Below, piece after piece: positions 57,558 through 64,000 of a stretch of DNA of 64,000 nt; positions within the stretch are counted from its first letter, which is position 1, and each line of letters begins with the position of its first letter. The DNA is from Shewanella profunda (lineage in GTDB: Bacteria; Pseudomonadota; Gammaproteobacteria; Enterobacterales; Shewanellaceae). A model generated the notes under the pieces. It was not told the DNA's origin. It made no database searches and saw only the letters and a program-made list of their open reading frames with translations. The translations under genes were made by a program, and so were the position numbers. The stretch lies in contig NZ_JAKILG010000004.1 of assembly GCF_023283765.1 (NCBI RefSeq), forward strand, positions 1 through 64,000, written 5' to 3'.

Positions 57558-57736
57558 AAAACCACGCTAACAGCGTTAGTTCATTGTTTATATTGAAATT
57601 GATAGGTACTGCGTTTACAGCCACTTCAGTCGTCATGGTGGGGCTGAGGGACAACGGAACGCAACACCAAGTAGATTGATGACATAAAGTTCCTTCAATT
57701 CCGATCTGCCCTCCCGCTTTCATTTTCTGCCGCAGA
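57558..57736. other. junction between the truncated helicase and the HerA operon
   Basis: 180 bp without a gene. No inverted repeat, integrase site or IS end can be seen. It holds the herA 3' flank and the broken helicase edge. Confidence 0.5.
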
Positions 57737-59800
57737 TCACTTTTGTTGCCATTCCTTTACAACAGCTCCCCAATCGACAGTTCTCTCGACCAATTTCCCA
57801 TCAGCATACTTTCTTGTCCAAACATCCCAGAAGTCAGGGTCATCAGAATGGGGTTGCTGATCTTTCGTCAAATTTTTCATTTTAACCAGGACAGGAAGCT
57901 CAGATGCCCAGCCCATCAGTATTGCATGTTGGGATGGCAGTGAAGGCAACTCACGGAGTAATCCTCGCAAATTATCAGGTACCATTTTATGAACTTGCTC
58001 CTGATCTTTGTCATTACTAATTCGATGCAGAAGAAAAGTATTACATTGAGATAAAACTGTAGGTGATAATTCTGATGGTCGTTGCGAGGAAACCACCATC
58101 CCAAGACCAAATTTTCTGCCTTCTCGTGCAATTTTCTCAAACACTTGGCAGCAAACAGCTGCGACATCCTGATTTTCAGAGTCATCACGATACCGTTTAA
58201 TAAATGTATGTGCTTCTTCAGCTACAAGTACCGTAGGTAAAGATTTATTATATAGTCTTCTATAGCGTTGCAATGATTCAAAAATAATCCTTGAAATCAC
58301 AGCAGTAACAATGTGAGTAATTTCGCTTGGAACTAGAGATAGATCTATTATAGAAATACAACTGTTATCATCTCTTGAACAATCGGTACCAAGATATTTC
58401 TCTAACCATTTAGCTAAGTCAATCCGATTATCAGCATCATTAGTAACAGATCTCATCCTTGTATCTGAGAGCATGGTGCGTATTCTGGCAACCAAATATT
58501 CAACATATTGTTCACTGCCATTTTCTTGAGCAAGAGCTTCTAAATAGGCAACCAGGTTATTACCATCAAATGGTAACGGTATATCTTCATTCTTTGGTAG
58601 TAACTCTTTCTCAAACCCTCCGAACTCTCTAAATGCAGAGGTAACACTCTCGATAATGCTATCTATTTCAGGCACGGTCGCTTGCATGGTTGCGTACTGT
58701 ACATTCCTATCTTGTCTATATTTAGACATTATTGTGATTACATTCGTTAAGTTGTTATTTCCAAGTTTATCTCTGTATCCTTCAAAGCTTTCAATCCATT
58801 TACCCATTATCTCGTTAAAGCCTTTTGCAGGCCCCCAAGCTCCAAAGGGTTTCCCTGAACTTTTATCATGTTTTAAGGTTATGAGAACATTCCCTAGAAA
58901 ACGTTTTATTTCTATATTTGAGGTTGTTTCAAGTTCAAAATCTTCGTTTCTCATTGCCCTTAGAGAACGCTTTAGTAAAGGAAGTTGGGCTTTAGGACTC
59001 GCTTGCGTAAATGATGCCCATTCCGAGCTATTCCAAAACCAAGATGGCACTTGGAGTTGATGCTCATTTTCCCCAGCTTCGACTTTAAAAATTCTGCCTT
59101 TAAATTTTGTAGTTGGTCCCAAAGCACGTACATACTCGCCATTGGGGTCTAATATAATAAATCTGGCGTTTGGTTTTACTTCTGACTCCATTGCAGCTTC
59201 GAGTGACCATTGGATTAATCCTGCGACAGAACAAGACTTACCACTACCAGTATTACCAAGTACTGCTATATGACGACCAAATAATCTATCAGGGTCTACG
59301 GCTACATTAGCATTGTTAGCAAGTGGACTTTGCCCAATAACTATTCGTCTATTATCACCAGACTCGACAATTGATCTAAGCTGTAAATCTGTTGGTAGTA
59401 AAATAGCTGAACCAATAGAAGGAAATGATTCAGAGCCGCGTTGAAATTTAAAATAATCAGTACCATCTTTGGAAAAGCGTTTAAGAGTTCCGACTGGATT
59501 TAAACTTATTTTTTTTCGAGGAAATGGTAGGTTTACTAGACCAAAATCTTGAATATCTCTTTGTTTAGGATAAGGTGAATGCTCAACTGCAAGCCACTCT
59601 ATTTGCCCAACTAAGTAACCATTATCACATGAGACTAATACATAGCTGTTTACTCTAGGAAAATTTCTAGGTGTGCCTGCATTCAAAGCGACAGCATCAG
59701 GTGAATCGATATCTAATAGTGCTCTAATTTCATTGGGTGAAACAAAATCTACAGTACCTACCCTGAGTTGCTCACCTTGTTCAATGGGAAATGAGTTCAT
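57737..59800 (-). CDS. herA: HerA-type DNA translocase of a SIR2-HerA defense system
   Basis: The 687-residue ATPase has an N-terminal beta-barrel (HAS) region, Walker A GNTGSGKS (residues 182-189), Walker B 'TVLVAEEAHTF' (about 523-533), and the sensor/Arg-finger segment 'SSQRPSELSPTVLSQCNTF' followed by 'LLHR' (about 571-593). HerA proteins form hexameric rings that move DNA. In SIR2-HerA systems the ring works with an NAD-degrading SIR2 protein to abort phage infection. The gene itself is intact, and its ATG overlaps the SIR2 stop (ATGA). Confidence 0.9.
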   Translation of the reverse strand: MNSFPIEQGEQLRVGTVDFVSPNEIRALLDIDSPDAVALNAGTPRNFPRVNSYVLVSCDNGYLVGQIEWLAVEHSPYPKQRDIQDFGLVNLPFPRKKISLNPVGTLKRFSKDGTDYFKFQRGSESFPSIGSAILLPTDLQLRSIVESGDNRRIVIGQSPLANNANVAVDPDRLFGRHIAVLGNTGSGKSCSVAGLIQWSLEAAMESEVKPNARFIILDPNGEYVRALGPTTKFKGRIFKVEAGENEHQLQVPSWFWNSSEWASFTQASPKAQLPLLKRSLRAMRNEDFELETTSNIEIKRFLGNVLITLKHDKSSGKPFGAWGPAKGFNEIMGKWIESFEGYRDKLGNNNLTNVITIMSKYRQDRNVQYATMQATVPEIDSIIESVTSAFREFGGFEKELLPKNEDIPLPFDGNNLVAYLEALAQENGSEQYVEYLVARIRTMLSDTRMRSVTNDADNRIDLAKWLEKYLGTDCSRDDNSCISIIDLSLVPSEITHIVTAVISRIIFESLQRYRRLYNKSLPTVLVAEEAHTFIKRYRDDSENQDVAAVCCQVFEKIAREGRKFGLGMVVSSQRPSELSPTVLSQCNTFLLHRISNDKDQEQVHKMVPDNLRGLLRELPSLPSQHAILMGWASELPVLVKMKNLTKDQQPHSDDPDFWDVWTRKYADGKLVERTVDWGAVVKEWQQK

Positions 59801-60439
59801 TCGGAATCCCCACTATTATTTGAGGTAGTTGCACGATACAAACCTCTTGACTTCAATAGCTCCGCCATACGAATTGATGATCTGTCTATCGCGGCTTTAG
59901 GAAGATAAAAATCTACTAATTTCTTTATATCTCCAAAGTGATCACCAAGCAATAAAGATATTTGAGCTTTTCTTCCACTATCGTTTATAAAACGCATGAT
60001 TCTACCAAGTGGATCACCGTATGCAATTATTACTATATGCGTTGAGGGTATTGTCAACATGTCAATAATAACCCGATTTATATGCTCATCGCCAAAACTA
60101 TAACCATATGTTACCAAGGTGCTATTAGGACGACATGTTGCAGATGCTAAATCCCTAAATAGCTCAACATAAGGATATTCAGATGTTTCACGGTCTTTAA
60201 CTGAATTTGGATAAATCATTAATTGTTGATAATTTGCAGTTCCGGTAGTTTCCACCTGTAAAAAGGGTTCAACCGAACTGGCTCCAAATGGCAATCCAAA
60301 ACGCCTTATAGCCCCTTCAGTAGCATACCAGTCCAATGAACCATGTAATTTAGTAAATCGCGCCACACCCTCCAAATATCTTGGTTCACCCCGAATCCCT
60401 GGTGGGTTGTAATGATAATCCACTTCTAACCGAGAAGAT
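59797..60439 (-). pseudogene. SIR2-domain NADase gene, 3' part
   Basis: The C-terminal 213 codons of a SIR2-type protein begin in frame with 'RSSRLEVDYHYNPPG', and contain 'FTKLHGSLDW' and 'YGYSFGDEHIN', typical of SIR2_2-family defense proteins. It is cut from its 5' part by the IS5-like element at 60444-63407, and joins it in frame when the element and one CTAA copy are removed. It overlaps herA by 4 bp. The element stops translation, so the defense operon is probably off unless herA is expressed from an IS promoter. Confidence 0.88.
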
Positions 60440-60443
60440 CTAA
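60440..60443. repeat. target duplication CTAA, left
   Basis: CTAA at 60440-60443 is repeated at 63408-63411. It is the 4-bp YTAR target of IS5-subgroup elements. Confidence 0.85.
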
Positions 60444-60511
60444 GGAAGGTGCGAATAAGTCCGAGATGTGAGATCATCGTGTTGTAACCTGAACCCAGAA
60501 TGAGTAACCGG

Positions 60512-61161
60512 ATGAGCCAGCAACTGACTTTTGCCGACAGTGAGTTTTCCAGTAAACGCCGCCAGACCCGCAAAGAAGTTTTCCTTGGCAGAATGGATGA
60601 CTTGCTTCCCTGGGACAAATTACTTGGCGTTATCGAGCCTGTGTATCCCAAGGCCGGTAATGGTCGCAGGCCCTATCCGCTGGAAACCATGCTGCGTATT
60701 CACTGCATGCAGCAATGGTACAACCTGAGCGATGAGGCCATGGAAGATGCCCTCTATGAAATCGCCTCCATGCGCCAATTTGCTCGCCTGTCACTGGATA
60801 AAGCCATTCCAGACCGCACTACCATCATGAATTTCCGGCATTTGCTGGAGCAGCATGAACTGGCCCGCAAAATCTTCAGTACCGTTAATCACTGGCTAGC
60901 AGAGTGTGGCGTTCTAATGACCCAGGGCACCTTGGTGGATGCCACCATCATTCAAGCCCCCAGCTCTACCAAAAACAAACACAACAGCCGTGATGAAGAC
61001 ATGCACCAGACCAAGAAAGGTAACCAGTGGTACTTCGGCATGAAAGCGCACATTGGCGTGGACGCCAAAAGTGGCCTGACCCACAGTCTGGTGACCACGG
61101 CGGCTAACGAGCACGACCTCAATCAGGTTGGCAAGTTACTGCATGGCGATGAAGAATTTAT
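60512..61161 (+). pseudogene. IS5 transposase, 5' part
   Basis: The first 216 codons of the IS5 transposase, with '[16 protein letters not shown]' carrying a catalytic Asp, end at the target site of the nested element. ATG at 60512 is the usual start ([12 protein letters not shown]). The continuing frame into the inserted element adds foreign residues. Confidence 0.9.
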
Positions 61162-62921
61162 CCGTCATTCCGCAGCTAATTCCAGAATTTAAATAGCGTG
61201 ATCTGGCGATCAGTTTTTCATAAAAACCACGGCACCATCTTGACCGCGATCGACAGTTTTGATCTATTGCTGCTATTTGACGGTCTCAAAATATGTCTAC
61301 CCATCCTGTTATTAAACGCTTAGATCACCTTGGTCTCATTGCCGCCTTTTGTCACGAAATTGGCCTGCCACGGATGATAGATGCCGTTATCCCAAAATAT
61401 TCTGACCACAATGTTTCTCATGGTGACGCGGTATTGGCCATGCTCCTAAATGGACTTGGCTTTCATAGCAGAACACTGCACATGTTCTCGGACTTTTTTA
61501 AGACCAAGCCTGTGTCTAAGCTACTCGCCAAGGAGATTGAAGCACACCATCTTACTGATGATGTACTAGGGCGCACCTTAGATGCTCTATACGAAGCCGA
61601 TGTCTCTGCGCTCTATCAGGTTATTGCTGAGCGTGTTGTTGATAAACTGGGCTTGACGACGGATTCAGTTCATCTTGATATCACCAGCTTTCACGTTGAT
61701 GGTGAGTATGCACAAGATGAAAACACCAACGTGATCAAGCTTGTACGAGGCTACAGTCGGGATCATAGGCCAGAGCTTAACCAAGTGGTGCTTGAACTCA
61801 TCTGTGAAAACCAAGCAGGTATTCCTGTTTACATGCAAGCACTGAGTGGCAACACCAATGATGCCAAGGCATTCGCTGAAGTCACTAAAAGACACATACA
61901 TTGCCTAAAAGCCGCGCAAAATAGTCGTTATTTTATCGCTGATGCTGCCTTGTACACCGAAGAAAGCATCTCCTCGCTAGATGAGCAAAATCAAAAGTTC
62001 ATTACCCGTGTACCGATGACCATCAAGCTCGCAAAACAAGCACTGCTTGCGCTAGAGCCAGAGCAATTGAGCGCTATCGATCATGGCTACTCAGGGTGTT
62101 GGATAAACTCGGATTACGGAAAGGTCAATCAACGTTGGTTGCTCGTTCACAGTGAACAAGCCACCAAGCGGGAAGAAATCACTTTCTTCAAGAACTTAGA
62201 GGCAAATATAGCAAAAGAAATCAAAGCGTTGAGAAAGCTAAGTAAAAAACCATTCGCTTGTGAAGTTGACGCAGAACTCGCGTTTAACGATTTCAAGAAA
62301 CAATGTGACTTACTAGGGTTTGAACAAGGCACTCTCATCAAACTGCCGACTTACTCTCATTCGGGGCGCCCAAAGACAGATGAAGCACCGACAGGATACC
62401 AATACTTTATCGAGGCCGCTCCCTTCACCGACCTAGAAAAAGTAAAACTGGCTAGGCTCAAAGTAGGCATGTTTATCCTCGCGACGAATGACACCGACAA
62501 TGAAGCACTCACCATGGCAGCTCTGCTAGCTCATTACAAATCGCAACAAAAAGTCGAGCGTGGCTTCCGCTTTCTAAAAAGCCCTGAGTTTTTAACCTCT
62601 TCCATCTTTTTGAAAAAGCCTGAGCGCATTGAAGCGTTGCTAATGATAATGACGTTGAGCTTGCTTGTTTACGCCAGTTTAGAACACAAAATCAGAGAGC
62701 AACTCGCACAAACCGAAGCGTTCTTCCCAAGTATGGTAAAGAACAAGACGACAGCAAAACCGACGGCACGTTGGGTCTTCTTGCAGTTCGAAGGCATTGA
62801 TACGTTAGAGATTAACGGCCATCGGTTCATCACTGGACTTCAAGAGCACCAAACACAACTACTCAAATTACTCGGTAGACTCTATGAGGTAGTTTATTCC
62901 TAAATTAGCTGCGGAATGTCG
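61162..62921 (+). mobile_element. IS1634-family insertion sequence, nested
   Basis: This is 1760 bp, bounded by CCGTCATTCCGCAGCTAATT (left) and the complement of CCGACATTCCGCAGCTAATT (right), with the 6-bp target duplication ATTTAT (61156-61161 and 62922-62927). It holds one transposase gene. Family assignment rests on the transposase type and size. Confidence 0.9.
61293..62903 (+). CDS. IS1634-family transposase
   Basis: The 536-residue DDE transposase has a DUF4277-type N-terminus ('LDHLGLIAAFCHEIGLPRMI'). The catalytic Asp residues lie in 'SVHLDITSFHVDG' and 'RYFIADAALYTEES', and the Glu in 'QQKVERGFRFLKSPEF'. It is complete and without stops, so this nested element may still be active. 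Confidence 0.92.
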   Translation: MSTHPVIKRLDHLGLIAAFCHEIGLPRMIDAVIPKYSDHNVSHGDAVLAMLLNGLGFHSRTLHMFSDFFKTKPVSKLLAKEIEAHHLTDDVLGRTLDALYEADVSALYQVIAERVVDKLGLTTDSVHLDITSFHVDGEYAQDENTNVIKLVRGYSRDHRPELNQVVLELICENQAGIPVYMQALSGNTNDAKAFAEVTKRHIHCLKAAQNSRYFIADAALYTEESISSLDEQNQKFITRVPMTIKLAKQALLALEPEQLSAIDHGYSGCWINSDYGKVNQRWLLVHSEQATKREEITFFKNLEANIAKEIKALRKLSKKPFACEVDAELAFNDFKKQCDLLGFEQGTLIKLPTYSHSGRPKTDEAPTGYQYFIEAAPFTDLEKVKLARLKVGMFILATNDTDNEALTMAALLAHYKSQQKVERGFRFLKSPEFLTSSIFLKKPERIEALLMIMTLSLLVYASLEHKIREQLAQTEAFFPSMVKNKTTAKPTARWVFLQFEGIDTLEINGHRFITGLQEHQTQLLKLLGRLYEVVYS

Positions 62922-62927
62922 GATTTA

Positions 62928-63259
62928 TCTCAGCCGATGCTGGTTATCAGGGGGCCGAAAAGCGCGATGAGCTCAGCGATGTCAGCGCAGACTGGCTTAT
63001 CGCCAAGCGTCCCGGCAAAGTGAATGCATTGAAGCAACACCCGCGCAAGAACAAGCTGGCCATCCGTTACGAATACCTGAAAGCGAGTATCCGAGCGAAG
63101 GTTGAGCATCCATTTCGGATAGTAAAATGTCAGTTTGGTTTCGTCAAAGCCAGGTACAAGGGGCTGGCTAAAAATGACAGTCAACTGGCGATGTTATTCA
63201 CCCTGGCGAACCTGGTTCGAGTTGACCAATTGATACGGGCACAGGCGAGATCTACCTGA
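62928..63259 (+). pseudogene. IS5 transposase, 3' part
   Basis: The reading frame resumes at '[14 protein letters not shown]', where Asp is catalytic, and includes the Glu-bearing '[20 protein letters not shown]' and the C-terminal '[20 protein letters not shown]'. Removing the nested element restores one open transposase of about 325 residues. Confidence 0.9.
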
Positions 63260-63407
63260 AATGAGGAAATTGGCCTGAAACAGGGCCAAAATCAGCCACG
63301 AAGAGACGATTTTGGGCTGAAAATTGGAAAATTGAGCCACAGGACGTCGATAAAGGACGGTTTGGGGCGTCATATCGGGAGCTGCGGACCACTTAATCGC
63401 AGCTTCC

Positions 63408-63928
63408 CTAAAAATTGGTGCTATAGTACCGACAAATCTGTCAATTAAACGAAGACCTGCTATTTCAGCGCCCGTTTCAATTATCCTGTCGTAATTTGTC
63501 GTAAAAATATGTAATCGATCCCTAGTTGCTGTTCGACTTGAAAAACTCATCAAAAAACTTACTAAATAATTAAATGTTTCTGTTTTTAAATCGTTGTTTG
63601 CATCACGAATTAATTTTTCACCATAACTAACTGAGTCTGAAAATAATTTCAGACACCTTGTTAGCTCATTATTTAACTCTACTAACTCACTTTTTAAATT
63701 TCGATATGAGGGAGCACCTGGTGGAGATGGTGGAACCGGTAGGTTTTGTACCGTTAAAATCTCTAGTCCTTTAATCAACTCATTAATTGAACGAATCTGA
63801 TCTTCAATATTACCCTTTCCCCTTCCTGAGGCGTCTGCTGTTTTAGCTACATAACTGTCTATTTCAGCCTTACAAACTTTGAGATCTTTAGAAGCCTCTG
63901 AATAACTACCTGCGTAGCTACCACCGCG
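63408..63928 (-). pseudogene. SIR2-domain NADase gene, 5'-ward part (N-terminus missing)
   Basis: The open frame from 63928 to the IS5 boundary encodes a segment with 'LHIFTTNYDRIIETGAEIAG' (the TNYD motif of SIR2 defense proteins) and 'RFVGTIAPIFR', which continues into the downstream part. An in-frame stop (TAA) lies at 63931-63929, and no GAGxS-type N-terminal NAD-binding motif is present, so the start of the gene is lost. The total recovered is about 387 codons. Confidence 0.85.
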
Positions 63929-64000
63929 TTAAAAACGTACTCAAAATGCTCATTTACTATGTGTAAACTGCGCTTTTTCGTGCGTTTTTGCCTTGTGTTA
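63929..64000. other. unassigned terminal DNA, possible edge of another element
   Basis: After the SIR2 frame breaks, the last 70 bp is not recognisably coding and contains CGTTTTT-type runs. It could be the end of a further insertion sequence that removed the SIR2 N-terminus. The window stops before this can be tested. Confidence 0.35.

Larger units (their letters stand above)
60444..63407 (+). mobile_element. IS5-subgroup element, interrupted by an IS1634-family element
   Basis: The ends GGAAGGTGCGAATAAGT (60444-60460) and the complement of GGAAGCTGCGATTAAGT (63391-63407) match the IS5 terminal repeats, with a CTAA target duplication. Without the nested insertion (61162-62921 plus one 6-bp duplicate), the element is about 1.2 kb, the IS5 length. 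It lies within the SIR2 gene. Confidence 0.92.

Noticed and set aside
57421..57723. 100-codon frame crossing the helicase-HerA joint
   Set aside because: It overlaps the helicase in another frame and reads as a chance fusion; helicase motifs fix the true frame.

Overview
The window is mostly the backbone of an IncA/C-family (IncC-like) conjugative plasmid, joined to a block of Vibrio-type chromosomal DNA and to a mobile-element-riddled accessory island. The plasmid assignment rests on several linked modules: an IncA/C-type RepA beside an iteron origin (41.8-43.9 kb); a MobI-like gene with a long oriT-type intergenic region (44.2-45.2 kb); parM-parR, acr2, acaC-acaD, a transglycosylase and acr1 (45.2-49.0 kb); an eexC-like gene and traG-traH-traF (49.7-56.2 kb); and parA-parB-053 (17.4-19.7 kb). 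The host range suggested is Gammaproteobacteria. The Vibrionaceae signal comes from the first 9 kb.

Layout. 1-1054 and 9098-10151 are two directly repeated 1054-bp IS5-family (IS903-group) elements. Between them lie a truncated ORF, a small gene with an attC-like site, acetate kinase ackA, a DUF2218 gene, a TonB-dependent receptor with AraC regulator, and ABC transporter genes in the order of the Vibrio vct catecholate-siderophore locus, ending in a vctD cut by the second IS. 10.2-41.8 kb is a long array read mostly on the minus strand: a dcm-type methylase module, parAB-053, two further DNA methylase genes (one N4/N6-type, one fragment-like), a NADAR-like protein, three ParB-type proteins, a higBA-type toxin-antitoxin pair, HU, a thermonuclease, a DsbA-like oxidoreductase, an SppA-like protease, a membrane-anchored Cas4-like nuclease, and many small proteins of unknown function. 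41.8-42.7 kb is the origin (14 iterons, three DnaA boxes). 42.8-56.2 kb holds replication, transfer initiation, partition, the transfer master regulator and part of the mating apparatus. 56.3-64 kb holds a helicase gene lacking its N-terminus, then a SIR2-HerA type anti-phage operon. Its SIR2 gene is broken by an IS5-like element, which is itself broken by an IS1634-family element. A third disruption seems to remove the SIR2 N-terminus near the window end.

Regulation. Three dispersed DNA motifs tie the backbone together. A perfect 18-bp palindrome (ACTTTCACATGTGAAAGT, ten sites) and a second imperfect inverted repeat overlapping likely promoters (nine sites) precede many genes, including parA and the eexC-like gene. 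Five GCCC-N5-GGGC sites lie 48-100 bp ahead of traF, parM and other operons and are the best candidates for AcaCD activation sites. The most interesting items are the IS-inactivated SIR2-HerA system, these dispersed operator families, the IS-bounded iron-uptake segment, and a membrane-anchored Cas4-like nuclease.
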